A DNA stretch of 64,000 nt from Pyrrhosoma nymphula (lineage: Eukaryota > Arthropoda > Insecta > Odonata > Coenagrionidae): contig OY754334.1 of NCBI GenBank assembly GCA_963573305.1, forward strand, positions 33,349,614 through 33,413,613, in the 5' to 3' direction. This document shows, piece after piece, positions 24,501 to 35,088 of this stretch; position 1 is the first letter of the stretch; the number at the start of each line of letters is the position of its first letter. Both the position numbers and the translations under genes were made by a program. The notes beneath the pieces were generated by a model. It had not been told where the DNA came from and did not search any database. It worked only from the letters and a program-made list of their open reading frames with translations.

Positions 24501-25930
24501 GTTTTACCGGCTTAGCCACCTTCAACGAGCTACGTCTATACTCGAGGTCGGCGGCCTTCGATAGACATCATGCGCTTGCCATTCCCGGCCTAACTCAGCA
24601 GGGTGAATTTTCAGTTCCCATCCCCTTATGTCATTTTCCTCCTCTAGTTCTCTGTTCTATTGATGATCTACCATCACCATCATAGCGTCCTAGCATATTG
24701 TTGCATGAATAGGTTGAAGATCCTATCTTGAAATATGTCTGATAAATATTTCGGAATCTAGCTGAAAACCATTCGGTCTAAGAATCTGGCTGATCTTCAT
24801 ATATAAGAGAACATCTCTCACTGGTGAAGGAATTGTTGCCGCTGAAATGTCTTATTGAAGCACTGTACAGCGCGTGAATTAACGCCTGACAGAAAAGTAT
24901 TATTCTAATGTTACCATTGAAATCAAATTCACCGAAATTACGACATGGGCATTATACACGTCATTTGGCAGTCTATCTCTACACTGATGAAAACTGTGGC
25001 TATCATTTATAAAGAATAAAGGAAACGTTTTTCTTACCAGCAAGCTAATAAGAAATGGTTAGAGATATTTTCTTGCTGTTGTTAATCTTGGTATTCTGTA
25101 TAATAAATGGCATGTCATTGACCTTGAAAATGCAAATGGAAATTCCACTCATAATCATTACCGACTGTTGTCAGTAATAAATAATGAGTGGGATAAGTAC
25201 TTAGTATTCGTTTTTATTAAAAGGACTAGGTTCCACAAAATAAGGAATCCAGAATCAGTCTCTTATAAAATGGTATGCCCTGCCTAATTTTACTCAACTG
25301 CGCAGAGCTTTCTGTAACTCCTTCCAGAAAATATCTATCTTTCCAATAAATACCTCTTTAACTCTTCCCCTGTTTATCCTCCCTTCAAATTCGTGCAAAG
25401 ATCCTATTCTTGTCATTTTTCTCCGGCGTCTGTCTATTACTTATATATTTACTCCGTTCAGGGCGTGAAAACCTTGGTATAAGTTGTCATGGTGGATTAG
25501 CGTCTCAAGTATATATATAGTGTTCCAGTGTTACGCATTTAAATTTATTCTGTCATTATTCTCTGATTTGCGGTGTGAGCATTCAAGTGCTTCACCCGGA
25601 GATACACCCGGAAGTATCTGTTTCGATGATAAATTCGCCTGAGCGCCTATCAAATGTAAACAATTTTAATGTGCATATTCGATACTCTTGTCACCTATAT
25701 CTAATACTACCATTTTCAGCATGCTATTGCCTATATGTTTCACCCTCAGCCCAATGATGCCTCCTTCAAATTTATCCCACCGGATTCGCTTCCATTTCAG
25801 CTATTCACTTTATTATGTTTGAATATTCGAGGGGATAATGGCAGGATTGGAAATTATTCGCGTTACCGTACTCGGGTGCATGATGACACAAACGTGTGGA
25901 AACCCACCTTGAAAATACACTCTATTATTT
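18530..25930. other. Long stretch without recognised features
   Basis: Over 7 kb of AT-rich DNA was read on both strands. There are C/T-rich patches at 19350-19700 and 21780-21850, and a G/A-rich patch at 21880-21990. Open frames reach 106 codons (20561-20881) without motifs. I see no transposase, RT or SINE signature here. Undetected exons in a large intron cannot be excluded. Confidence 0.4.
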
Positions 25931-25934
25931 CTAA

Positions 25935-25992
25935 GTTACTAGGTACTCAAACGGTTCCACGTTCAAGTCCTGGTCATGTTAGATGATTTTTC
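25935..25992 (+). repeat. SINE B-box remnant
   Basis: CGTTCAAGTCCTGGTCATG followed by GATGATTTTTCCGTC resembles the B-box-to-tail junction of the family 1 SINE at 1421-1455. Only this junction is left. Confidence 0.35.
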
Positions 25993-26060
25993 CGTCTTGA
26001 ATTTCCTTACTTCGGTATTTTTATTCTTTTTTCTTCTCCACCCAGGTAACACCTTCCTTA

Positions 26061-26576
26061 GGAGCCATTCAAGTATTACGTAAGTCGATTTCGACCGCTA
26101 TTTGACCCCCCCCCTTTCCCCTTGTAATACAACGTAAGATGTAAATGAACCCCCAGGCCGTCCCAATCTTATGTAAGTTGTCATAGATTTTGGAAACAAA
26201 CACATAAATAAAAATAAAGGAGGAATGCCCAAACGTTCAAACTGAGAAAAAAACTGTTTTCGAGATTTCGCAATTTTTCAGTAGGCACAACACGCAGAAT
26301 ACGTGACCTTTTGAATTGCGATAAATCTTAATCAATGAGCGTAAGGAGTTTAATATACATTTTTGTATAGTTTTGCGTAAATTCAGGCTTTTTCCTTCCT
26401 GGAAAAGTAAGATTTTTCTTCCAAGTTTATAAAAGTGATAAAAATACGATCGCAGAAGTAAATAAAATATTACGTAAGGTTGTTTCGTCCGCCCTCGTCT
26501 CCCTCGGTAAGACAACTTAAGAAGATCCGGAGCCCCCTCTCCCGTAATACGACTTACGTAATACTTGAATGACTCC
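26061..26576. mobile_element. DNA transposon / MITE with 27-bp TIRs and TTA duplication
   Basis: The left end GGAGCCATTCAAGTATTACG (26061 on, 27 bases to GTCG at 26087) matches the reverse complement of 26550-26576 with one mismatch. TTA flanks it on both sides (26058-26060 and 26577-26579). Inside are further inverted pieces of the type CTTACGTAAG and a C9 run. A 3-bp TTA duplication is typical of PIF/Harbinger elements, so that family is my tentative guess. The internal open frame (26237-26665 minus) shows no transposase motif, so this is a non-autonomous element. Confidence 0.7.
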
Positions 26577-26955
26577 TTACTCCTCGTGTCCCACATCTCA
26601 TTACCCTGCTGTCGCTCATCTCTATGCTTGTCACTACTGCATTTTCTAAAATCCCTCTTCTCCATTTTCTCTAGATTATTCCTTCTTTCTCTCTCTGTAC
26701 TTCTCTTCGTTGATTTTTATCCATCTTTGCGCTTTCAAATGTGGGTATCACCAGTAACGCTCTCTTACCACCTCCTTGATAAAAGTCATTTTGACAAAAC
26801 TCACCTCATATTAGACAAGTGAACTCAGAAATCGAAAATAAAGGCTTGCTCCATTCCGTGAAGCACCTTTGGTTTCCCGATCTATTTTTCAATCGTTTGA
26901 ACCTATTATGGCTTCGACAACTTGTCTAAACATTGATAATGAGACCAGTTATTCG

Positions 26956-27224
26956 AATTGAGGGCCTGAGAGTCAAAGTAATACGTACAAGTGACAAACA
27001 TCGTCCAGCGTCACCTGTATCACTTTACCCCGGTAAGAAATGACAAAAAGCAAATTAGCTTAAGTGTTCGGCGGCTAGATCGCAGCACTATACTTTCGAA
27101 CACTTGTATTCCTTTTCCTGTAGCTACCTGACAGTACCCGACGGTACCAACTTTGAAAATATGCACCTATATCGTTTTTCCTGTTGATGTCACTTGTATT
27201 ACTTTGACTCTCAGGCCCTCAATT
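26956..27224. mobile_element. MITE-like element with about 37-bp TIRs
   Basis: AATTGAGGGCCTGAGAGTCA, then AAGTAATAC, then CAAGTGACA at the left (with three extra bases GTA) is mirrored at 27188-27224. A further partial copy of the end, GTCACCTGTATCACTTT, lies inside near 27009. AAGTGTTCG and CGAACACTT (near 27061 and 27104) form an inner 9-bp inverted pair. No coding capacity. Confidence 0.65.
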
Positions 27225-27352
27225 ATCGGCGGTATAGTTATAAACATAAAGTGGAAGCAATACGCCTTTATCTTCGTATTTTGGATAGGAATGTTCCAAT
27301 GTATTATCAGGGAATCTAAGCATGGAATTGTCTGAACGGAAGTCGAGTGCTC

Positions 27353-27456
27353 TGATAGCCCGAGTCCTCTGGATTGCCGATATTACACCTCACAATTGAG
27401 GGAGTACAAGAGGGAGTAGTGTTGAGAATGGCCATCCAGAGGACTCTGATGATAGC
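27353..27456. repeat. Imperfect foldback of about 100 bp
   Basis: GAGTCCTCTGGAT.GCC (27362 on) faces GGC.ATCCAGAGGACTC (27430 on). Outside, GATAGC/GCTATC and, inside, CTCCCTC/GAGGGAG add to the pairing. Confidence 0.5.
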
Positions 27457-27480
27457 TACTCTGCAACGCCCTCTAAACCG

Positions 27481-28035
27481 TAATAGAGTATTTGCGTAAG
27501 TGAGGTATTTTGTTGAAATTTATTATAGCGAGTAGTGTTTGGTTTCGAAATGCCACGTACGAAATACCAAGGTATAATTCCAACTAATTAATTTAATAAA
27601 TAGCTTTTAATATGCATTGTTTTAGCATCGAAATTGCCTAGGTCTAAACGCCCAACCATTGTTTCTTCGTAGTGTGACGTCATCTCCCATATTAGCAGAA
27701 GCGAAATAGCCTAGCTGTGCGTTGAGAGTGAAATACTATTTGCCTTTTCGAAGTTATTTCGTTATTTGCTAATTAATAGCTAAAGTTTCGTCCGCACGCT
27801 AAGACTACACAGTCACACAATCTCCAAATCAACAAATGGTCGACTATGGGAGATGACGTCAGAGCCTACAAAACATGGCGGACCAGTGTTTCGGCGCAAT
27901 AATAATTTATTAGATTTTATTAGCTAATAAAAAATTAACGAAAAGCCTCTCGAGCGTCAGAATGAAAATTTAGTGTCTGCAGTATCGATAGATTTTTTAG
28001 ATGTCACTTCCCAAAAGTTTGCAAATACTCTTATT
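27481..28035. mobile_element. Possible TIR element of about 555 bp
   Basis: The ends TAATAGAGTATTTGC (27481) and GCAAATACTCTTATT (28021-28035) are inverted. Inside, a perfect 15-base inverted pair GACGTCATCTCCCAT lies at 27676-27690 and 27846-27860. No clear target duplication and no ORF were found. The short outer ends make this less certain than its neighbours. Confidence 0.4.
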
Positions 28036-28039
28036 GGTT

Positions 28040-29640
28040 CTCGATGTAAATCTTGATACATTTATTCTCTTATTAATTTAGTTACGCTTAAAAATTTATC
28101 GTGATGATGATAACTTACTGTGTATAACCCAACTCATCTACCGAATACAATTAAAGTGACATTGATATAGATATAATTATGATTTTGTAATCAAGTTGTT
28201 TACTTGTGAAAATCACATTATTAGTTTGTTTCAAGCAAATTCCCTTGCCCTTCTTTTTAAACATGATGACTCCTCCTTATTCTTCTTCAACTCAATTTGT
28301 AAATGTCATGATTGTGGTTTCTCTTCATTCTCTCTTCTTATTTATTCACCCTGTGAATCATTTTCTTCTACTCCCACACAGAGTCTGCTTCAGCTTATGA
28401 AACCTGTATTTACTTGCGTTATAATTGTCTCCAGCTTCTGAAGGGCAAATTCATTTCCACCCGTCCCAAAATTATTTTTTCTATCATTCTCCATCTTTTC
28501 TTTTAATCCTCTTCCGTAAAAGTATTTGTCCTTCGTTGAAGGGTTGGAAGAAGGAGGGAAAACTAATGAGAGGCATGCGTGAGGTACAGTGGCCAAGATT
28601 AAGATAAAAAAAGGAAATATTGCGTGTCACTAAAGTGATTATTGATGGAGATAACTCATGCACTCCGTTCCTTAATTTTACAGCGGATTAACTCGGGTAT
28701 CGTCATGGGTTTTTAGTGTAAAATATCCCATTCCCTGTCCATGTGAATGGGTTTAATGTGCATTTCAGTGGTTACAGCACGTTCGATGTAGTTTCGATTT
28801 TCCAGTCGTTTGGGTTTAATCTGCATTGCTGAAATGATTGGCGTTCAGGGTGGAAAGGTGCGTAAACGCTACCAGCCAAGTGAACATATTTCCAAATGGC
28901 TTCCATTGCTGTCTCTGGGATATAGGAACTTGGGGTAGCAATTTGTTGAATAATGTATAGCATAGGTGGGAGGGTGTAAATCAGGGTGGAAGGTGAAGGA
29001 GATATTGAAAATAGGAATAATACCTGGGAACTAGAGAAAAGAAGAGAGAAGATATAGTAAATATATTTTCTGCAAAATTATATATTTATATTCTCACAAA
29101 AAACATTACAAATTTTATTTTACATATACACATTACTTATTGCAGTGAATAAGTTTAATATGGGCCATATTGTCCTTTATTGATCCTTTGCTTCATCAAG
29201 TAAAACTTAAAACGAATTAAGGATAAAGGCTCATTGTTGACACAAATGGAAGATTTGTTCATGGGTCACTACGTCGCAGAGGGATTTTTTCATCTATCTG
29301 ACAGCAGTAAAATATGAACTTATGTTAAAATACAACTGTTTCAGGCTGGATATGGTGGAAGTTCTCGATATTCATAATGAATAAAGACACTTGGTAATCT
29401 GTGGAAGATTACCAAGTGTCTTTATTCAAAATGAATGAACTTATGTTATTACCTGCAGGATCTCTCTGCATGGCCTATGCTGCAATTATCCTGGGTCGTG
29501 TTGGGGTTGTTTTATAATGTAATTTTTAATCACATAATGTTATCGTAGAAGCTCAGAAATGTGTACGAGCCATTTGACCCGCTTAATTGAACTCCATATA
29601 CACATGCTGTGATTTAGCAGAGCTCCGTTTTCACAATCCT
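28040..29640. other. No gene recognised apart from a perfect hairpin
   Basis: AT-rich. The upstream parts of the piggyBac element that ends at 30762 should lie here, but I cannot recognise transposase motifs before about 29645. Confidence 0.4.
29378..29428. repeat. Perfect 23-bp stem hairpin
   Basis: TGAATAAAGACACTTGGTAA..CT (29378-29400) pairs completely with 29406-29428 around the loop GTGGA. After two mismatches a further 6 bp (ATTCAT/ATGAAT) also pair. No mutation has broken the stem, so it is either young or maintained. Confidence 0.85.
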
Positions 29641-29644
29641 TGTG

Positions 29645-30158
29645 TTAACAGTTATTTGACGACTTGGGTGTCAAGGTAGCCCGAGGATTAAGGAGGCTGG
29701 CGCAAGTCTTGTTGGGACAATGGACTGATTACGACGAGAAATACCGGAAGCCGCTAAATAGTCAAACTCTCAGTTGTTTGACCCAAAACTACTGAAGAAG
29801 GATGATATGATGTTGACGGGGTATCAGGGAAAAGTTAAGAAAAATGTGTTGGTCCTTAGTAAACCTTTTCGTACTTTCATTGGCATTTTAACCAGGAGAA
29901 AAGAAAGTCCCGAGTCAATTAAGTTTGAAACTCTATTAAATGTGTTATTGAGGTGGTGGAATATATGGCACGAAAATAATCAACAAGATCCGCTATAAGG
30001 CTGTGGTTATTACATGTTTTTCTGAATATTCTTGATCCCTGTGGTAACAATGCTTGGGTTCTCTATAAAGAGGTTACCAAAGAGAACATTTCAAGAAGAA
30101 ACTTTCTTTTAAAGCTTGCAGAAGAGCTCAGCTCAGCCTACCATCATATCCAAGTTTA
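29645..30158 (+). pseudogene. piggyBac-like transposase remnant (DDE domain, C-terminal half)
   Basis: In successive frames the translation gives LGVKVARGLRRL, VGTMD, LRREIPEAAK (with stops between), then LFDPKLLKKDD and MMLTGYQGKVKKNVLVLS, then ESIKFETLLNVLLRWWNIWH. After a frameshift near 29995 comes LHVFLNILDPCGNNAWVLYK and SRRNFLLKLAEELSSAYHHI. The order (variable strand, KNVLVLS strand, KPESI..YN segment, RRWP..FFNILD..G.NAW helix) is that of piggyBac transposases, cut-and-paste enzymes that insert at TTAA. Several stops and at least two frameshifts make it dead. The frame runs straight into a SINE at about 30159 and resumes after it. Confidence 0.85.
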
Positions 30159-30326
30159 TACCCACCTCGGTGGCGGTAATGTCCTCGCCTGGTAGCCCGG
30201 GTTCGAGTCCCACCTGGAGAGAATTTTATACCTCCCAGGGCCTCGTCTGTTGTTAATTGTTAATACCCCGATGTAAAGGCCATATAATAGCTGTTTTCGG
30301 TGAATGTTGTTAAATAATAAAAATTG
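30159..30326 (+). repeat. SINE copy (family 2) inserted in the piggyBac remnant
   Basis: A tRNA-like head CCCACCTCGGTGGCGGTAAT with B box GGTTCGAGTCC at 30190-30200 is followed by a body with CCGATGTAAAGGCC and a TAAATAATAAAAATT tail. It sits exactly between two pieces of one transposase ORF, so it landed after the piggyBac element. Target-site duplications are not evident. The copy at 15712 (minus) is its relative. Confidence 0.75.
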
Positions 30327-30393
30327 GAAAAAGTAATGTGGTCTCTGATAGTGATTCAGAAGAAAATACGGATTCGTAAAGGATTCGCAAAAA

Positions 30394-30564
30394 CGCCAGC
30401 ATTGTCATTTGAAAAAATGTAGTAAAAATATAAAACAGCTTTGTACGTGGTGCCAGAATCTCTTATTCGGTGAACACAGCAAAACGGTTAAACCTAAATG
30501 TTTAGTGTTCTCAGAGCTGAATCATGAAATAATGTATAATTATGGAGTGATCAACTGTCATTAA
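30394..30564 (+). pseudogene. piggyBac C-terminal cysteine-rich domain remnant
   Basis: RQHCHLKKCSKNIKQLCTWC followed by QNLLFGEHSKTVKPKC shows the C..C / C..C / H..C pattern of the zinc-binding tail that ends piggyBac transposases. A natural TAA stop follows at 30562-30564. In the other frame just upstream, SDSDSEEN is consistent with the acidic linker before this domain, but a frameshift separates the two. Confidence 0.7.
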
Positions 30565-30699
30565 CGATTTACCTAATTCATGTGCAACTTGGAAACCATC
30601 GTATTTTTTAATTTTTTAAAAGTGGACTGTAAATGTCTCATTGCACATTTTCATGAGCTTGTATAAATTAATCAAATTTCAACCCAGAGTCGAATTTTA

Positions 30700-30766
30700 G
30701 CAGCGGTCAAAATGACCGCCGTGGCGGTTGTAGGTAGTGGTATGGGTCTGGCGGATCTTGTGTTAA
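30700..30766 (+). repeat. Probable 3' terminus of the piggyBac element at a TTAA site
   Basis: GCGGTCAAAATGACCGC (a 7-bp stem) followed by GGATCTTGTG and then TTAA at 30763-30766. piggyBac elements end at TTAA and carry short inverted repeats just inside. About 200 bp separates it from the transposase stop, a usual distance. I found no matching 5' end upstream. Confidence 0.55.
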
Positions 30767-30769
30767 TTA

Positions 30770-31480
30770 TCTAACATTATACTGAAAATAGGAAATTGAA
30801 TTGGAATTTATTTAGTGCTTGATGAAAATTACTGACGACTGGGAGACAAAATCAGAGCGATTCTGGCGAAATGAGTGGATGATGCCGGAGAAGTCACCAT
30901 TATAAAAATGATTTTCTATGTAAATCCGATATCTCCGAGAGCCGATATAAAAATGTTTTTAATTCTATAGACAGCAGGAACAATTTTTGATACATTAATG
31001 CAGAAGGTATTGTTGTGTAACGCATGCTATGATATTCGATAAAATAGCAAACATTTATGAACAGTAATACTATGTATACTTAAAAAACCCCATTTAAGTG
31101 AGTGTTGTTATGGAAACCAAGGGGATTTCGCATTAGAGTAGCTGACAAATTGTTGGTCAATATGTATATGCTTAACAAAACTATTGGTAAAGGCAAATAA
31201 ACTTGACCAGATGCATGAGTCTCCCTCGCTTGATTAACAATTGATAATTCACGCCGGTAGCGTGAACATCAAGTTGAACCGTAAAATATTGTTTTCTGTA
31301 CGTCCAATATTCATTTAATGCAGCTCTGGTCGCCGACAGACTTTCAATCAGAGTAATGTCTAATTGTTCATTGGAATGTTTTTAAATCGTTTTTTACACA
31401 AAACATGTTTTCTTAAAGCTTTTTTGTGTTCCATCTCTAAATTGATTTTCAGGTGGGGACTTTTACAAACCAATCTTCCT
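30770..31480. other. No gene recognised
   Basis: AT-rich, without open frames above 60 codons or recognisable repeats. Confidence 0.45.
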
Positions 31481-31483
31481 ATG

Positions 31484-31560
31484 AAGATGATGCTTTAGCA
31501 TTGAAATCCTGGTCGTGTAGTTTGTGATATTCTGTGGTTTATAATTTTTCCTCCTAAAAA
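31484..31560 (+). repeat. PLE-like pLTR motif
   Basis: TGAAGATGATGCTTTAGCAT followed by TGAAATCCTGGTCGTG: a CTGAWGA-like word, a short stem (ATGC/GCAT) and then GAAA, as in the PLE arms at 7114. The 3' part TTTGTGATATTCTGTGG also resembles such ends. No coding part is adjacent. Confidence 0.4.
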
Positions 31561-31794
31561 TAAATTCTTTTTTTAGTACTTTCACTATTACTATTATTGA
31601 TTGCCCTTATTTTTAAACATAGCTAAAAATAGTTTTCTTCTCCATGTTAATAATGTGGGTAGAACGTTTTCCCTCTCGTATCCCACCAAATCCCTTAGAT
31701 TGTTCTATTACTTTAGTGACATCATTATTAAAGTGGCTGCCATATATCTTGAATGCTTTTCTTTTTTCCCGTACCTTCTATACTTATTTTTTTA

Positions 31795-32270
31795 GTCTTT
31801 TGACTTCATCCGTCCCTATCTAGCAGTTTTTTCACGCCTTAGCTCCCTTTCTTCATTCTCACGCATTGCCTTTTCTTATTTCCTCTCTTCCCTCCTTTCT
31901 CGCTCCTTCTCCCTTCTCTCCCGTTTGCCATCGTCATCAATCTTTGGCCTACTTTAAAATTCCCCTCTCCGCACCTGTTCCCTCCTCTCAAGCGACTCTT
32001 ATTCCCTCGTATAACTTCCTCCTCTTCACATTCTGAAACCCTCGGCAAATGCCTTGTCGGTTTTCGGCGCTAAGAAATCGGGGGACTCGGAAAACATTTT
32101 TTGAACACTCTTCCTTACCTCCCGAGCTCCGCCTTTACTCCCGCTTACTTTCCTCCTCCCCACCACCGTAACTCTAGCCAGCCGTCGAAGTTCCCTTTCT
32201 ACCTCTTTCCTGTCGCTTTCCTCCCCCTATTCTCAGTCACTCTTTATATAACACCACCCCATTTTCCTTA
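31795..32270. other. Pyrimidine-rich block
   Basis: C/T-rich on +, with a purine-rich minus-strand open frame (31839-32048) that is a composition effect. TTTATATAAC at about 32242 is TATA-like, but nothing downstream supports a gene. Confidence 0.4.
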
Positions 32271-33184
32271 AAGTAGATCAACCGTGACATAAAATGTATG
32301 TACAATTGTGTTACTTAGAAAACCTTGTCCCCTAACTACGTCAACGATAGCCTAACGTTTTACTTCGTATTTTCCTCTAATGAAACTTAGAGATAAAGTG
32401 CATGGGCGTAGGTGGAAAACGTTGGCTGCAATTATAATAAAACATGATTTTTTACTTAAACTGTATTTTTTGGAAAATCATGTACACAATGGGAGTTTAA
32501 TCTGGGAAAATATTAAATTAAAGTTGAATAAAGACTCAAACTTATACTAGTTTTTGAGCTGTTATCAAACTGATCTAACATTTGAAGCGTTAGTTCATTA
32601 GAAATGGTTCTGAAGTTGGCTTATGGGAATGAAATAAAGTCCTAATGAGCTATTTCATTCGTTGGCTCAACTGTGTGTTTAGTATCTCACCTCTCTTCCG
32701 ATAAGTCAATTCAAGCAACCTACAGGCGAATAAATTAGTTTTTCTCATTTTTTTTAATCCACGGTGTTGCAAACGATCATCTGAAAGTAGCTGCAGCCTT
32801 GGTTCTAGTTTATTAAAATTTTGCAAACGTAATACAGCATCCTTTGTGTACGTTTCATCGGGTGCATTTCGTTACAAAACTACACCTTTTCTATCAACCG
32901 TTAGCGTAGGTATTACTTGAAATTAGACTTTTAAATGGTAGGTAATATTACGTTTATTATGAATAAGAAATACATTGTGAAATGTATTGATTTAAAGTAT
33001 TATCATTTATTACTCCATTAAGAAATGTCATCATCAATGAAGGATATTTGGCTTGCTTGGTGAAAATTATTGAGTACATTATTCACAGGCTTTGCATGGT
33101 TAAGAATATAAGTAACCATCGTATTAATAGCTCTCTCAACCATCGTTATCAGTTTTAAGTCTGACTTCATTTCAGATGTTATCC

Positions 33185-33232
33185 TGATGACGATGGCTGA
33201 GTCAGCTGCTGAAACGTCAGGTTGCCTGCTAA
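33185..33232 (+). repeat. PLE-like pLTR motif
   Basis: CCTGATGACGATGGCTGAGT then CAGCTGCTGAAACGTCAGG. CTGATGA, an internal stem (GCTGA/TCAGC) and GAAAC with GACG/CGTC pairing give the same layout as the PLE arms. Confidence 0.45.
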
Positions 33233-34264
33233 TGATCTAACATCGTTTGAAGCTCGTGAATACTACATTCAATCATTATCATGTTTGAAACGCCCACCAT
33301 TCTACCTTGGTAGCTTATTCTATCACATTATAGCGACTTTAAATCTTATGTTCTTCTCTATTTGGCTTTGGTTACTTAAAATATAGATTGCTAAAGTACC
33401 TCTTTTGATGACACTTTAAATTTAATGGATTTCACGTGGTCAAGACAGAGCCACCGTACATACCGAGCATAGGACCCCCCCTTTTCTCGTTTAAGTATAT
33501 TCCGCCGCACCTAATGCATTACTTTTCGTGTTGCAACCCTTCATTAATGACGCTGCTCGCAGCCTGCTCGACTTCACTGGTACCACTAACCTCCTGACTT
33601 CACTTCTCCCGTGATATAAATGAAAAGCGCCTCCCATTTAACTTCCACCTGTTTTATCTTAACTTCTATCTATTCCTCCCCTGCCCATCTCCCAATTTCC
33701 ACCTCGTAATTACTTTTTTTGTCGTTTTTGTCCGTTTAAAGTCTTTTCTGGTGTGATATCTTCTTTCCGTGCTCTCTTTTGAATACCTTTGTTGTTTTAT
33801 CAGCTGGGTCATTCAAAGCAAATTTGTGCAGGTATTTGTAGCGTAGATTTCTGTTTTTTGTCTCATAATGCTTTTTTGTAACCCTCCGTTCGTTCATCGT
33901 CAATCCGTTGGATGGTTATCGGTGAGTTTGTCGTTCATGCCATAGGCTTTTGTTTTTGGAAATGTGCCATAGAATTTAATAAAAATAGGTATCTACTCGC
34001 GGATACATGAAAGCTATTGTAAATTAGTAAATCATCCGCCTGTAATGTGTCAAATGTTCTCTGTGCCTTCTTAATTTACCTTTGGAAATTTCTCTGCGTT
34101 GCCTTTTATGTCAACCCAGCAGATGAAATGACGGAATAAATGTATTACCATTCTATTTATTGGCGAGTACTGCAATACACTGATGTTCTGCGTTGCTGTC
34201 TGAGAACCTACAAGCATTTCACGGGCTCTTTGATCAAGGTTCTTTCAAACTTCAAGGAGAATGG

Positions 34265-34548
34265 ATTCGAGTGTAACTGCGTTGAAGACCAAAGTAGTTG
34301 TTTTTGATAGGGAGAGTGGTAAGAATAATTCTATGTTGAGGGTAAATAATAAAATAATTGAACAAGTGGATGAATATGTGTATCTTAATCGAATGTTTGC
34401 AACAGAATGAAAATAGATGAAGAGATTAACAAGCTTACAAATGCCGAATGTAAAGTTGTAGGCAGTACTTCGAGCATATCTAGAAATGAGTGCTTGTCTT
34501 GGAAAAGCAAAAATCCCAGTACACGAAAGTGTTCTCCTCTCGACGCTA
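34265..34548 (+). pseudogene. RTE-like RT remnant, part 1 (after the polymerase core)
   Basis: The frame gives LKTKVVVFDRESGKNNSMLR, NNKIIEQVDEYVYLNRMFAT, then after a frameshift near 34400 KIDEEINKLTNAECKVVG and SISRNECLS, then after a second frameshift near 34490 GKAKIPVHESVLLSTL. This is the stretch that follows the catalytic domain in insect RTE-like ORFs (KTK..., YLG, EI..R...A, LL..L). It stops abruptly at 34548 and continues at 34948 and again at 35388. Confidence 0.8.
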
Positions 34549-34947
34549 GACCGAGAACTCCGAGCTCGGACCTCACAGGCTTCACTCCGAGTACGGACCT
34601 GGGTCCCAGAGGATCCAGATTTCTTAAATAGATTTGTAGTGACAATATGTATTACCCGATCAAGAAATGAATTAAAACAATAATTTATGCAAAACGTAGT
34701 GTAAAAATGTTAGTGTCAGTGCTGTAGTTGTAATGCAGTAAAGTGTAAAAAATGGTAAATTGTCAGTGTCTACAATCCGGTGATTCCTATAATTTAAATT
34801 AAAATATACTTTTGTTGTAGATTTTAACTCCAAATATGATTCCCTAAGAATACGTGAAGTATTAACCAGTAAATACTAATAAATTTAACGAATTAATTTC
34901 GAAAATGTACTTCTCTGGTTTCCGGAGACCCGAGGTTCGTACTCGTA
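34549..34947. mobile_element. About 400-bp insertion splitting the RT remnant
   Basis: The RT reading continues on the far side, so this is inserted DNA. ACTCCGAGCTCGGACCT at 34557-34573 and ACTCCGAGTACGGACCT at 34584-34600 are direct copies. A third copy is inverted at the right edge (34933-34949, reverse complement ACTACGAGTACGAACCT). This gives TIR-like ends with a duplicated left end. The interior is AT-rich without an ORF. No exact target duplication was found (GACGCTA versus ACTCGTA is the best candidate). Family unknown. Confidence 0.55.
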
Positions 34948-35079
34948 GTGTTAAATGGTAGAAAAACCTGGGTATATCACCATAATCACAAAAGTGAATT
35001 AAATGCAATGGGAATGGATTACCTGAGAAGTGTTTGCTGCAAAGGTAGGAGGGATAGAGTTAGAAATGAGCGAGTCACG
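34948..35079 (+). pseudogene. RTE-like RT remnant, part 2
   Basis: VLNGRKTWVYHHNHKSELNA followed by MGMDYLRSVCCKGRRDRVRN corresponds to the L.YG.ETW...K....L...EM..LR..C....RDR.RN segment that follows part 1 in these ORFs. It runs to the codons for THR-LYS-LYS-TYR, where the second insertion begins. Confidence 0.8.
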
Positions 35080-35088
35080 AAAAAATAT

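Noticed and set aside
26237..26665. 142-codon minus-strand frame as a transposase of the TIR element
   Set aside because: It extends beyond the right TIR into flanking DNA and has no catalytic motif.
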